From Erodium maritimum (taxonomy: Eukaryota; Streptophyta; Magnoliopsida; Geraniales; Geraniaceae), in NCBI GenBank assembly GCA_963921825.1, contig OY997589.1, positions 41,240,638 through 41,304,637 of the forward strand: 64,000 nt of DNA, given 5' to 3'. Shown here in pieces: positions 1-12,424 of the stretch. The notes beneath the pieces were generated by a model that saw only the letters and a list, made by a program, of their open reading frames with translations, had not been told where the DNA came from and made no database searches. Position 1 is the first letter of the stretch; every line of letters begins with the position of its first letter. Both the position numbers and the translations under genes were made by a program.

Positions 1-2299
1 AAGCTATGGATGATTTACAAGTTAGGATCTGTGCAATGGAGGCATAAGTGAGGCGAGAGGGGGGAGGAATTGAGCCGAAGGTTAGAAAACAGAGAATCTT
101 CCTAAAGAGAGGTGAACCGAGGTCGTGCCGAGGACCACGAATGGCTAATGCGTGATTATTTTTTTGAGTATCTTATTTACGACCCCGATATTTTTGGCAT
201 AGATTTGGATGAGCCGAATTCTTTTTTACTTGGGTAATAGAAGCTATTTCGGTGCATGCGTACTTGTTCATCCAAAAGAACAACACTTTCAGCTGGCCTA
301 GTTTATATGCGTAATAAAAATGCACTGTAGCAATACGAATCTTAGCGTACAGGTGTTCGGTTGATTCATTGAACGAATTATTGCGAATGATTTTAAGAAC
401 TATAATATGCGTTGTTCAATTTTTATGGATGAGTACGAGAGAGAACCTAATGCGAAGACATGATCCAGTTGCTGGAATCGGGATACAAACTTGGGTTCCC
501 AGGCACGATTGAGAGTCTTGATTGTAGTGAAAGAGTTTCCCAACCGTGTGATAAGGAACATAGGGACATGGAGATCCTTCGGGTCGTCCAAGCATAATAT
601 TCAGAGCTGTGGTGTCCAGTGATTTATAGATTCTGGATGCTTATTTTGGTGTCGTTCTCTCGAACAACGACATTTGTGTGTTGAACGATGGGCACTTTTC
701 ATTTAAGTTCTTGATGGGCATGAATATACTGTAGTCTACAAGGTCAACGGTCATTGATACAACTGACCTTATTACTTGGCTTACGACATTTTCCCAAATT
801 AGAGTTGGTGTGTGAAAACGATTCAACGTCATCTCCAACGGATACACAAACTCTTTGTACTACACCCGGAACGTGTTGAAAAAAGCTCAAACAAATCTAT
901 ATGTTTAGTGATAATTTGAGTTACATAAAAGTCGTGCTCCCTCTCAACACACCCCCCCCCCCCCCCCCCAAAAAAAAACCACTTCTACTACTTGCCGCCT
1001 TTGAGTTCTTCTCATCCACTAGTGATTGTTGTTTCCTCCGGCCACGACCATCGCCGGTGAAGGCCATCCCTCCTCTACCATATTCCTCCTTCTATCCTTC
1101 TCATCTGTTTTTTTGAGCTTCTTCCCCGACCCTTTCCTTGGGATCGTTCGACAACCGTTTACTTCTCTAGTGCATGGATAATGCAGTTTGGTGGTTGCGG
1201 CATGTTATGGCTTTTGATGTGGTGCTTCAAGCCAAGACTTTAAGTTCCAAGAGGTGTGGTTTCGGGTTTGGAAGACTCCGGAAGTGACAAGTCGTTATGG
1301 TCTAAGTAGGTGACTTATTAGTCTGGTGGCTGGAGTTCTCCCTTGGTATAGTCTCGTGTCAGTCTAGCATGTAGATGTGGCATTATACAGTGCTGCGTCT
1401 GACTAGCCCGTAGATCTAGACTCAATGACCTTATGTGTTGTAAGGTGGGGTCTTGCTGGTGTCCTTTCCAACTGGCACGTCTGATTTATTCCGAGTCCCG
1501 TCATAATTTGTGGCTTAGGTTTGTGAACTCATTACATCTTCTCTACTGTTTGATTCTTTAGAGCCCACATTCTCCCTATATTCTGTCCTATTTTGGTCAT
1601 CTGTTGTTCTCATTCAAAAAAGTGATTGGGCTTGCGGTTTTAGGTGTTTGTCGTCGTTGAGTGGTTTAGGCATTTTGTGGCGTTAGGAGAACACCTATAA
1701 GATCTTGATTTTAAGGTTTTGTGGATTTGGTAGGGTTTCGCCCACTAGATCTAACTTCGTCATTTTAACGGTGTTGGCCACCGATGTGCTTGTGGCCACC
1801 CTCCTTACCGTTACGAGGGGTTGGTGGCCCTGATGAGATTGAGTTTTTCTCAAGTTTTGATAGGGGTTGCGATTGCTCGAGTTCTGGTCACCAACATATT
1901 TGTAGCGACTATCACTTTTTTCCAGCTTCATGGTTGACATATGAGGGTATTTAGACCTAGTTTTCTATCGTTTGTGTTTCAAGGTTAGTAGATTCATATT
2001 TTAGACATTCTATTTGTATAATCTGTTTGTTTCATGTCTATTAAATCTATCTATTGTGGGGTCTTTCAGTTTATTTGAGCTCCGACTCAATTTGTTCGAG
2101 GCTGAAGCATGATTGAGACTTCATGTTTGATATTTACGATTAAGAGTTTACTTTGACAAACTGTTTTTGTTTGTATTGGAGGTCTGATTCGTTCATACTT
2201 TGTTCTCTTCTTTCATTTCGACCGAGAAAATGTTTCAGAAAACTTTACGCAAAAAATCGTGGTCATGAATACAAGTATATTGGGATACGAAGTCTTGTA
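1..2299. other. Non-coding stretch, no gene recognised
   Basis: I see no open frame longer than about 80 codons with recognisable protein character on either strand. The segment from about 1100 to 2200 is T- and G-rich on the plus strand and resembles LINE untranslated sequence in texture, but I find no poly(A) tail or target duplication to delimit an element. A C18A9 homopolymer pair lies inside it. Confidence 0.5.
952..978. repeat. Homopolymer pair C18 then A9
   Basis: Eighteen C residues are followed directly by nine A residues. This is a simple repeat prone to slippage and to assembly error. The short open frame running through it is low-complexity and not a gene. Confidence 0.9.
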
Positions 2300-2950
2300 T
2301 AATAACAGTAAGGTATAACTCTGGTTCCTAACCTTCTTGAACGTTTCATTATCACGTACTAACCCAATGCAACATTTCGTTACAGTTCCATACACGAAAG
2401 GTTGGAACTTTTACAAAACCTGATATGAACCGTTTAAATTAACGATTTCGTTAACATGGGAAGGGAAAAGTCGAAACTACAACTCCATTCACGTTAACCT
2501 TTCAGCTCCCCATGCCCATTCAACATGCAATTAGAACACTTAGTATACATATCCAACAATTTTTCAACACTGAATTTCAAAATAATGCATTATTTTGGGA
2601 AAGAGAAGCTGAAAGGTTAACGTGAATGGAGTTGTAGTTTCGACTTTTCACTTCTCATGTTAACGAAATCATTAATTTAAACGGTTCATATCAGGTTTTG
2701 TAAAAGTTCCAACCTTTCATGTATGGAACTGTAACGAAACGTTGGTCTGGGTTAGGACGTGAATGGAGTTGTAGTTTCGACTTTTCACTTCCCATGTTAA
2801 CGAAATCATTAATTTAAACGGTTCATATCAGGTTTTGTAAAAGTTCCAACCTTTCGTGTATGGAACTGTAACGAAACGTTGGTCTGGGTTAGGACGTGAA
2901 AACGAAACGTTGAGAAAGGTTTGGACCCAGAGTTATCCCTAACAGTAAAC
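2300..2950. repeat. Fold-back (long inverted repeat) element, MITE-like
   Basis: About 200 bp on the left (2305-2510) reappears inverted on the right (2605-2950). Matching stretches include the segment around GTGTATGGAACTGTAACGAA on the right, whose complement lies near 2375-2395 on the left, and the outer segment CAGAGTTAT. The arms enclose a short unique spacer of about 100 bp. The right arm carries an internal 137-bp tandem duplication, so it is longer than the left. No transposase frame is present. I infer a non-autonomous DNA-transposon remnant; I could not identify the superfamily because no clear target duplication was found. Confidence 0.7.
2622..2895. repeat. 137-bp direct tandem duplication in the fold-back arm
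   Basis: Two adjacent 137-bp units (2622-2758 and 2759-2895) both begin GTGAATGGAGTTGTAG and end GGTTAGGAC. They differ by only a few bases (for example CTTCTCATG against CTTCCCATG). The left arm has one copy, so the duplication arose within the right arm after the inverted repeat formed. Confidence 0.85.
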
Positions 2951-3010
2951 ATGAAAATGTGGCATCGTTTCCATGGAAGTGTGCTTGTGTAAGCTACAAT
3001 GAACTGGATT

Positions 3011-4790
3011 CTTTTTTTTTTTGATCGGCAAAGCAAATTTAGATTAAAAACCTTTTTCGGGAAGAAAAAGGAGGTACAAAAAAACCATTACAACAAGGAT
3101 TATCAACATGATCTACCAACAAGAACAACCAACTAAGAATGTCTTCCCTAAAGATGACGAAACTTGCATCACAAGCTACTAAAAACCAAACAACCAAAGA
3201 GCCTTTAGTCCTCAACTAAACCAAACTAATAGGGAGGAACTACTGCAATTTTTATCAGTAAGAGCTTTAGCCAACACCTCAACCAGATCATGAGTCAGTG
3301 GAGAGGAGGGTATTTAAGATGAAGGATCATAAAGCCTCAGACCTCGAAAAAACCTCTGCCATCCAATACTTGCAGAGTGCACTCCTAGTAGATTGGCTCT
3401 CCTAAGCTGTTTTTTGACGAAGATAAGAGCACACCAAAACCGATTGAATGAATCGCCAGATTAAAGGGGAGAACATCCAACTCCAGTATGTGTATCTAAC
3501 ACCAATAGAGTGTCCTGAGAAAAAGTAGTTTTTTTTAATTCCTCTGGCAGTTGAGAAACTGCAGGAAAGTTGGAATTGCCTGCAAAAACCAGAGAAAGAA
3601 AAGAGAGGGGGAAGAAGAGACACTCACCTAATGAGAATCTACCCTCACTCAGAAGAAAAAAGAGAACCAGATCAAAGAGAGGAACCCCCACACAAGTCCC
3701 AGAGAGGGAGAACCTAAGAAAGACAAAAACCCAAAAGGGTCACCTTACCAAACTCACATCAGTACCCAAACCAACCCAAACCCAACCCCCAAACCCCAAC
3801 CCCCAGTAAATAAAGGAAGGACCAACCTTGGAAGAGATCACCACATCCCAACCAAAGCTGCAGATATTTCTCGTGTCTCAAGCAACACCACCAGACCTTT
3901 CTTGTGTCTCAAGAAAATTAATTCAATCCTGCCTCTGATAGAAATTTCCCACTGGATCCAATCCCCCACAAGTCCAAGTATAATAAGTCCTGTAAGTATG
4001 AAAAGAGACAAAGAGAGGCCTTGATACCCATACAAGATCAATCTATCTAAAAACCCCTCTCTGCAGCACCCATCACACAACTGTGAATCAACTAAGGAGA
4101 AAGTCTCCTGGGATAGCAAGGGTTGGGAGGGATAACCCAAGAATTGAAGGAGAAAAAGTAGCCACCCTTTTTGAATTTTTCCCACTCCCAACTATAGGAC
4201 AAATTATGAATTTCGAGAAACATCTCTTCTATAGAAGGAAAGGAATTTTCAAAAATTGCTTGGTTTCTAGCTAACCAGATCTGCCAACATGAAATATGGA
4301 TTATATTTTCCCAATGACCTTTTCTTGAGGAATGATTTAGAGATGCCCAGGATGTGAATAAACTTTTAGCTGTCTCAGGGATTACCCAAAATAATTTCCA
4401 CCAGTTCAAAATGAGACTCCAAACTTTCCAAGCTCTAACACAATGTTGTATAGTATGTGAGACATCTTCTAAGTCATTGTTGCAAACATGACAAAGCAAA
4501 CCTTGTAGGGATAGTTGCAGTCCTCTAGCATCAAGAAAGCACCTGGTTGGAATTGCCTCAAGACAAGTTAGCCAACAGAAAGCAGTGATCTTTGGGGGAA
4601 TTCCTGGCTTCCATAGTTCTTTTGTCCAAGTAGCATTTATTGAAGGTGTTGAGGTTGAATTGTTCAAGAGCATATACAATTTTTTTCACAGTGAAGCCTT
4701 TGGGATCTCCTACCCAAACCAGAAGATCTACCTCCAGTGATAATGTGATCCCAAAGAGTATTTGTTGCAACATCAGCCAATCATATTCTC
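3011..4790 (-). mobile_element. 5'-truncated LINE (L1-type), 3' part only
   Basis: The element reads on the minus strand. Its poly(A) tail appears as a T run at 3011-3021, preceded in its own sense by a 3' UTR whose last bases (TTAGATT...GATC in plus sense) resemble the ends of other LINEs in the window. Coding similarity begins at the extreme C-terminal third of ORF2, as expected for a copy whose reverse transcription stopped early. I did not find a convincing target duplication. Confidence 0.75.
4092..4773 (-). pseudogene. LINE ORF2 C-terminal fragment (zf-RVT region)
   Basis: This is a fragment of the LINE polyprotein lying downstream of the reverse transcriptase. A 195-residue open stretch (4679-4092) contains the conserved zf-RVT pattern: KELWKPGIPPKITAFCWLT, then a Cys/His cluster with CHVCNNDLEDVSH and HCVRAWKVW. 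A neighbouring frame (4773-4558) carries the segment just upstream (WVGDPKGFTVKKIVY), so there is a frameshift near 4600. No endonuclease or RT motifs are present, so it cannot encode a working enzyme. It is clearly related to the same region of the plus-strand LINE at about 30600-30960 (LPKISAFVWLTCQ), but the two are quite diverged. Confidence 0.8.
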
Positions 4791-4799
4791 CGTCTCAGT

Positions 4800-5118
4800 A
4801 AAGCGTGTTCAAAATATACAAGGAATTAATATGAATGAAAAGAGAGAAAGGAAAGCAATATGTAAAGACAATAGCTTTGGGTTCAAGTAGGGCCAAATGG
4901 AACTTGACTCAACGTACTCGACCGCATTAGTAAATTCTCCATTACTTAAAAGAGAAAATCCCTCATGGATTTGGCTGACGACGGTGCACTTATCACTGCC
5001 AGTTCAGTCAAATGTTTTTTGGTTGCTATAGAAGGAAGAATTAATTCTTATATTTGAGGACGGTGATGCCAACATCTCCGGTAGTCTGGATTAATAGTCC
5101 ACATTGATAGGATTATCA
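4800..5118. other. Short spacer, nothing recognised
   Basis: No coding potential or repeat that I recognise. Its right edge carries the left copy of the target duplication AATCCATCAT for the next element. Confidence 0.4.
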
Positions 5119-7023
5119 ATCCATCATCTCACATCATATCAATTAAGGTTAAGTTGATAATAGTCATTATCCCACTCTTTTTTTTCTCTTTTCTCTCTCT
5201 CGCGCCTTCTTGTTTTAGATATGAAGCTTTGTTCGAGTTCACTCACCGGAGTTTAAATCTTCTCTCGCCTGACTTTCGGACATGTTGGATGGTTGGCTTT
5301 GTAGGAGCCTGAAGCTTCGCTCTTACTGGTCGTCTGCCCTATTCGACGGACCTAAGGGAGGCCCCGCCAGTGTCCTTGTCTCGTTTTTGGGTCACCGATC
5401 TGCCCTGTCAAGCTCACCGGAATATTGATAGGGTTTGGTGTTGCTCGCCGGAATCGGAGCTCGCCTCGTCGTCTCAGGTGGTAGGGTGGTCTACCGGAGG
5501 TTGGGTTCGTTTGTCAGGGGCGGCTAGGCTCGACCTGGTTCAGTTTTGGACCGGGTAGGGTTCTTCTATGTCGGGCCACGTGGGGGATGGCTGGGCAGGG
5601 TCTTGTCCAACTAGGCTGGGCTGGACAAGTCCTGGTCGGGCCGAGTCAAGCGGGTCAGGTTCGCTTTGGACCGGGTCGGCATCTCCTTCTTCCTCAGCGG
5701 TGTTTCATCAGTTTCTCCCATGTTTCGGCTTCTTTTCCATTGGCTGTTGCTGGGTCCTTGCGCGTGTTCATTGTCTCCCTTCACCCGCACCATGTCGGGT
5801 TTGTCAAACACTAGGTGGTGTCTCTACTTAGGTTGTTTCCCCCTTTGTTTGTTATTGTTTTGGTTGTGTGTTATATTGGCGGTTCGATTGATGTTGATCG
5901 GTGATCGATGGCTCGATTCTTGGGGAGACTTTCTTGGTTCTCGGGTCCTATTTATGGGACTCTCCGACGAAAGTGGGGGTGCGTGGGTGTGCGTGGAAAC
6001 AACTTGTTTCGTGGCTTGAAGGAAAACTCTAGGTATTGCGTCATTTTCCTTTTCTGGCTTAGGTATTAGATCTGTTAGGGTCTGGGTTGGCTCGTGCTCG
6101 ATATAATTACAGATCTTCCCCTTTGGGTCCTCGCTTGGTGTTGCCTGATGAGGGATTACTGATTCTGGTAGCGGAACGCTCAGCTCGAGTTCCAGCCTTG
6201 TATTCCGGGTAGTGATGATTTCCTCTGCTAGCTAGGATGTCTGGTCTCGCTCTTGGTAGAAATACTGGCCCTTCCCTTTTGGGGATTTTCTTAGTGTTGT
6301 CTGGAATTGTTTTTGGAGGATTGAGTGTGAGCTTCAGAGACTGACAATTAGGAGTGCAGTTCTTGAAGGGTTGCTGGTTGAGCTTTCGTTATCGCGTTGC
6401 GCTTCCCGGTTGGTTGTGGTGTTAGTTTTGTTTGGATTCAGGTTGGATCATGCTCGGTATTATTATAGGCCTTCCCCCCTGGGTCCTCGCTAGGTGTTGG
6501 CCGGTGAGGGGTTACCGATCTCGGTTTCGGAATGCCCAGCTTGAGTTCATGCCTTGGATTTTCGGAAGATTGTTTTGCTGCTGCCTATTAGGAGGGCTGA
6601 GCTCGTTCTCGATAGAAATACTGGTCCTCCCCCTTAGGGGCTTTTCTCAGTGTTGACCGAATTCAGTTTGGAGGACTGAGTTTGAGCTCCATCGTCTGTT
6701 GGACGTGTTTTCTCTTTGTGATTCATGTTGGTTAAATCTGGATGCTTTAGATCCTTTTCTTTTAGCGCATACTGGTTGTTAAATATATCTATTAGACCTT
6801 GTTTTTGTGGTGGCTTCCTACATGAAGTGGTTGGTTTGTTATATCTTCCTGCGTGGAGCGGTGTCTTTATGGTAGCTTCCTGCGTGAAGCGGTGTGATTT
6901 CTGGTATTGGTCTTCTTTGATTGTTGTGGTTGGTTGGTTGTTGTAACTCCTCTTTATCCTCAAAAGAGGTTTAATTTAAATTTGCGTTGCTGGTCAAAAA
7001 AGAAAAGAAAAAGAATCCATCAT
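5119..7023 (+). mobile_element. Non-coding LINE-like retroelement with 10-bp target duplication
   Basis: The sequence AATCCATCAT occurs at 5119-5128 and again at 7014-7023. Between them is an insert that ends in an A-rich tail (about 6996-7013) directly after TTTGCGTTGCTGGTCA, a 3' end closely resembling other LINE ends in the window (for example ATTTTGCTGAATAAAAAAG near 32213). The interior is GC-richer than its surroundings and has a pyrimidine-rich start. It has no EN, RT or ORF1 signature in any frame; open frames such as 5568-5831 and 5666-6019 lack recognisable domains. I infer a non-autonomous LINE derivative or one with an unrelated interior. Confidence 0.6.
6085..6690 (+). repeat. 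Diverged tandem repeat, about 350-bp period, two copies
   Basis: The block at about 6085-6345 is repeated in diverged form at about 6445-6690. Shared landmarks in the same order are GGGTCCTCGCT(T/A)GGTGTTG, a CTC/CCCAGCT(C/T)GAGTT segment, TAGAAATACTGG and TTTGGAGGA(T/C)TGAGT. It lies in the 3' half of the retroelement. Confidence 0.75.
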
Positions 7024-7285
7024 TCAATCAAAACCCCAAACCCATCAAGGTAAATTGGCTATCATTAAAGATGCTCTTGAAAATTTTTATACCTTCACAA
7101 ATAGATATAATGAAATTAGAGAACATACGACCTTTTCCTGAATTTTGATTTTTTATGCAAGAGAAATCTTTGTTTCAATCGAGGGTTCAGGGGGATGTTG
7201 TCCTTTGGATACAAAGAATATGAGCCATAAGCATGTTAGGACACGATTAGGTTATATCACTAAAAAGTTGGTTGGATATTCATTT

Positions 7286-7890
7286 TTTTAATAAGCGAAA
7301 ATTTATTAAACCCTTGTTTTCCTGAGTCAAGAAAACAAGGCAGGAGATCAACCTCCATAAGGGATCGTCCCAAGACTAAAACAGCTCAAAAGAGCAACAA
7401 GGCAACCAGCCAGAACCAAAACAAAAAGAAAAAGTAGGGACGCAACCCACAAATAAACCACAAAGGACAGACAAAGTTCGAGACTACCCTCGTACCACTT
7501 CATAAGTCTTGAAAGTAACTTTATTCACAAACCACGTCACCTAAACCTCAGTTACCAGTGAACGGACCAAAATGATCCCGATTCCTGCAACAGAACCATC
7601 GGGACCTCTTTCGGCTCGCACTGCTTCAAACTGAAACGACCTCGATTCTTGACGCGGAATCATCGAGACCTCCTCCAACTCGTACTACTTCATAAGTCTT
7701 GAATGATATACCTGCGAGCCACCCCGCCTAAACCTGTTTTAAACAGCGGCTACGAAACGGAACAAAAGATCTCGATTCCTGAAACAGAACTATCGGGACT
7801 TCTTCCGATTAAGAAACCGCCACGCAAAACTACAAAACCAAACTCAGAGAGACCGATCTCAAACGGAAGTGATATTAAAACTTGCACATT
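7286..7890 (-). mobile_element. Minus-strand LINE 3' fragment
   Basis: A T run at about 7286-7292 followed by AATAAGCGAAAATTTATTAA is the reverse complement of a LINE 3' end plus tail. Behind it comes about 600 bp of A/C-rich sequence with internal diverged repeats: the motif CTTCATAAGTCTTGAA occurs at about 7500 and 7690, and CGATTCCTGAAACAGAAC-like segments recur three times. No ORF2 frame survives. The 5' limit is a guess. Confidence 0.5.
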
Positions 7891-7913
7891 TTAAATTTAT
7901 TACCTTTGTCACT

Positions 7914-8560
7914 ATGTTTTTTTTTAATCAGCAAAACATTATATAAAATCTCTCCCAATTCATAGAATGAGGAGAGAGGATAAAGGATCCAGCTACATAT
8001 CCTTACAAGCCAATGAATTACCAAAAGCAACATGGGAATGAAAATTACAAATGAAGTTTAAACCCAAGCTCAACACAACATTAAGGAAACTAAGTGAAGC
8101 ACATCATGTGAACGAGATTCTGAACAACCTGACTGAAAATTTTGAGAACCTTTTTGGAACTGAAATGCACATTGCAAACTGAAGAAGGCTACATGTGGAT
8201 ATGTAACACCATCAGATGCACTGATAAGGGTTTGAGAAATTTTCTGGGATCATAGTGAAGAAAACCCAAAAATGAATTACATAAGTGAAGAAATCCCAAT
8301 TTTGTTGTGAATTCCACCTTGTAGACCCTAGAATGATGATGAGAGATTGGACATCCTTGAATAATATTCTATACGTTGATGAAATGCAGAGAAGATGTTG
8401 CTGCAAAAATTCACAGAGAATCTCCAAGCCAACTGAAAATACTATAAGATAAAGATGCATGAATGTTTTGAAGATAACTGGCGAATGAAAAAAAATGAAA
8501 GAACACTCATAAACTGTAACCAACACACAAGAAAACAACCAACTGAAAAGGAAAAGAAAC
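7914..8560 (-). mobile_element. Minus-strand LINE 3' fragment
   Basis: A T run starting near 7916 is followed by AATCAGCAAAACATTATATA, which has the layout of a reversed LINE tail. The following several hundred bases carry no recognised coding domain; the 108-codon open frame at 8212-8538 looks fortuitous. The upstream limit is uncertain. Confidence 0.4.
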
Positions 8561-8599
8561 TACCCACACACCAAACAAAACGAGAAGAATCCAAGGAAC

Positions 8600-10470
8600 T
8601 AAGAAGCCTTACCAAGTAGATGATAATATGCTAGATGTTATACGCTAAAATGTTATATGCTGCCACATGTATAATTATATGTTGATTAGATTTCAAATCT
8701 CTTTGACATTGGATGCTTTGTTTGATCTGACTTATATACGTATTGTCGAGAAGTAAGAGAAGATAATATTGTATCTTTGTAAGGGTGAAATTGAGATGTC
8801 ATTGCTAGTTAGTTTTAGGGAAATGTGAATGTCATCGTCTGTAGTACTAGTCGAGACATATGGTTAGAATGAAAGTGTGTTTGAGGAAGTTATTTTATAA
8901 AAACATATAAATGTACGAGAACCTATGATCGTGAATACTAGGTACTAGGAGAGAATCTAATAAAGGCAATGAACTAGCAGATGGGTCTGAGGTTGCAGCG
9001 AATCGTATGCATATGGAAGCCTCTCACTCATGAGCATCTATTTGAGTAATAAAAAGTAAACCTCCCTTTGAGCGTTACACACTATGAGAAATTTAAGAAG
9101 AAAAACCAAGCATAACTCATTTCCGCCCTATGTTCTTTGAAATATACTAGGAAGAGTCCATCTTGAGTATTGCACCATAATAATGTAAATGCATACTTCT
9201 CTAATCATGTTATGCTATGACTTTGTGATCTGAATTCTTTCTAAATGTCGGTATTATCTGCTCAATCATTCGTCCTGAACAAAACCAATGATATATTTGT
9301 GGGTAGTTTTGTATACCCTCCATTTTGTTTTTCTATAAGCGAGAATTTAGTAAACCACACATATCTTAGAAAGATATAAGGGCAAGGTGATACACCGAAA
9401 AGGGTCGACCTCAAAACCAAAAAAAATCGACAAAAATGATCCAAGAACACCCTAATAGCTAAAAAGCTATCAAAGCAAGAACAAAAAAACAGGGAAGCAA
9501 ACTAAAACAATACGGAAATTTATTACCCAAACATAACAAAACCCACCCATAAACGCATCAAAAGGGCTTCCCAGACTAAAAAAAATAAGAGCTCTTAGTT
9601 TCTACCTTCTAGTATATTAACATATGGTTTGTGGTTAAGTAGAGATAAAATGCTGAAACGATCGTCAATAAATCGAGGAAGCATAAAAAAAATTTTGAGT
9701 CATAAATTTGTACTTTTTTATTTGCTTATGCAGTTGCATAAAACCTTTTTGTTTAGTTGAGTCATTAATAGATTGATTGCCCATTCAGTAGCTTGCAGTA
9801 AAGAAAAAAGCCAACTTTAGGGTGATTGGTTAATCAAGGACCTTTCTAAAGAATAAACTTTAACTTTTTTTATATCATTATTATCTTGATGTTAATGGAC
9901 GAGTATTATGTTGACTTCCCAGGTCGATTGACAGTTGCAAATCTCTTTTCAATCTCTAATAAATTTATGCTAGCCGCGTCTAGACGCGATCCACAGAGCA
10001 AACTGCCTACCAATGTTGTGACTGTTTTTCAATAGGCTCCCTAGAATATTCATCGTACGAAGGCGAGGTGTAGTTTAGGATGACGCCACAAACCAAGATG
10101 CATAGCTGGAATGCGTCGTAATCACAACTTGGGGAGTGAAGGAGGTTGTCCTATGCCGGAGAGATAATTAATTTTCTTTACTACCGGGTAAGCGATTATT
10201 GGAGTTCTACGATCAACATCGATATTTAGGAATGAGTACGCATTTCAAAGTGGCTGGAGTTTCTACCCTTATTTAAGAATGGGACATATCCCTAACTTCT
10301 GATCGCGTCATCCGTTCAACTTTCATGGTAATCTTAAGAATGTTTAGAATTCAATAAATAGCCAACTGTTAGGATCAATGAAATTTGATGGGATGGCTTC
10401 CAAGGTTGGGGTGTAATAATGACCAGACTAGTAGTTGATACGAGTTTCTTGCTAGACTCTACATATCAAC
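8600..10470. other. AT-rich spacer with one LINE tail
   Basis: No coding region is supported. A reversed LINE-like tail sits at about 9326-9600. Elsewhere I see no structured repeat. Confidence 0.4.
9326..9600 (-). mobile_element. Minus-strand LINE 3' tail
   Basis: GTTTTTCTATAAGCGAGAAT followed by TTAGTAAACC matches the arrangement of the reversed tail at 7286 (AATAAGCGAAAATTTATTAAACC), so the two are probably the same family. Nothing of the coding region remains. Confidence 0.45.
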
Positions 10471-10500
10471 TTTAGTTTCCTTTGCTACCATCATGGAATA

Positions 10501-10735
10501 TTTTTTTTGATAAGCTCGAAAAAACCGAATCCATGAAATGATTCGGAAAAGAGGTTAAAAGACCAGAGCCACGCTTACAAAGAAGTTCTGTTAAGGGAGA
10601 ACTATAAGGAAACCTTATCCCAAAACAGAGAAAACCAAACAAAAAAAACAAAAAACTAATGCGCTGATTTTTGTCGATCCTTATGACACGATTTCCACAA
10701 AGTCGAAAGGGAGGCGCTACCTTGATGGTCCGTTC
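10501..10735 (-). mobile_element. Minus-strand LINE 3' tail interrupted by the gypsy element
   Basis: A T8 run at 10501 followed by GATAAGCTCGAAAAAACC has the same layout as the other reversed LINE tails. The sequence is cut at 10735, where the gypsy 5' LTR begins, so the gypsy element appears to have inserted into this older LINE fragment. Confidence 0.45.
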
Positions 10736-12424
10736 TGTAATAACCACTTCCGGTCAACGACAGTCAAACCTGCAAAAAACAGGAAAATTTAAAAATTTTA
10801 AGACAGACACTTAATTTAACCTAAATTAACCCCGAGGGTCATACCAGACTTAAATTGACCCCGTTATCGACCAAAGTGAGTTCCGGGAGACTCAGGGCAA
10901 CTTTCTGATCAATTTGGGAAAAGTCAACCGAGCGACGTTTTGGTCCATTCGAGGACCGTTTTGGATCCAAAAAGCTTAGCCGTCATTGCAGCGGTCTTAG
11001 TTGAGCCGTTTCCTTGTAGCCCGTCAAGTTTCGTAATTTTTGGGAAAAATTGCCCGTTTGGGGCCCGAAACGTCCGATTTTCGCGAATCTGACAGAAATA
11101 CCTGCAAGATATTTTGTTTAAAAAGGGGACCCCCTTGCCACTTGTCACTAAAGGGGTGGGGTTAGGTATTTTTGAAGCAAGACAAGAGAGGGGGGATGGG
11201 TGTGTTCGGCCACACATGTAGAAAGAGAAAAAAAATAAGAAAAGGAAGAGAGTTTTAGAGAGAGAAGAAGAAGAGAGAAAAAGAGAGAAGAAGTTAGGGT
11301 TTGGCCACTATTCACGAAGCTTCAACCATTGGATCGTCTCATCGTTGCAATAATCGAACTCCCCTCGTCTTCCTCTACGGTTAGTACTAAACCGATCGTC
11401 GATTTGATAATTTCCAAATGTTAGGGTTTGGTTAAAGATGATTAGTTTAGGGTGTATTGAGGGTGGGGGAAATGTTGGAGACGTTTTGGAGGTGTTGGAG
11501 GAGAAGGGGCACGTTTTCCGGTGGCCGAAAGCTCGGGAGGAGCTCCGGCCACCGTGGGTGGTGGTCGACCGGCCATGGGGTGGCTGGCCGGAGCTGGGAC
11601 CAGCCACCACCATGGTGGCTGAGCCCCCATTGAAACCCTAGGGCCCACGGCCAAGTGGGCCGGGTGGGGCCCACGTGCTCGGGTGATCGGGTTTAGTGTT
11701 CGGGTGGTTTAAAACGTTCCCCGGACCATTTATCCTTAACCGAATCGAAATTTGGAATTAAATTGGAAAAGTTGTAATTAACGGGTTTTAGAAAATTTAA
11801 AACGTTAATTAATTGACTCGCAAGTCGGAATTCGATTCAGTCAAGTGCCTAGGAACCCTTGAATTATTCTAAGACCGTAGAAACGAAAACGAGAATTTTT
11901 GGAGCCCCGGAAGGGCGTTTACAAAACCCGGGCAGATTCGCCATGTCGGGCGAATCGGGCCTTTATGAGTCCTTTATCGACAATGTCGAGTAATTGGGCA
12001 GTTTGGGAGTGATCGACATTGTCGGGGTTACGTTTGGGCGTTAAGTTTATTAAATTCCAGTTTATTCCAGCGAGTTTAAAGTGCATTGAAAATTGTGTTC
12101 TTTTAGATCATGCTGCGGACCGAGGCAAAGGGAAGCTAGGCGAGTGACTGGGATCACGCCGGGGCTTAGTTGAGCACTTTTGGAGAATTACTCGAGGTAG
12201 GGAAAAGTAGCCGGATCTCGGCCCTGACTAGGGAAAGTTAACAGTAGAATTGCATGTGACACTGGGGTGTCGTGGGTTGAGTAGGTTTATTTAAATATTA
12301 GAAAAGCATGATACGGGATCGTAGCAAATAGTGGAATTGCATGTGACACTTAGTAGTGTCGTAGGAGCAGAGAACTTAGTGATATTAGAATTACTGGAGG
12401 CATATGACCATGCCCGGAGGTTGA

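Noticed and set aside
3402..3809. Small overlapping frames in the 3' UTR of the minus-strand LINE
   Set aside because: Short, open on both strands, basic or Cys-rich by composition only; they lie between the zf-RVT fragment and the A tail.
11308..11674. Overlapping open frames in the gypsy LTR as genes
   Set aside because: Several frames on both strands are open in a GC-rich LTR segment, and the corresponding 3' LTR sequence has an indel of about 65 bp that breaks them.
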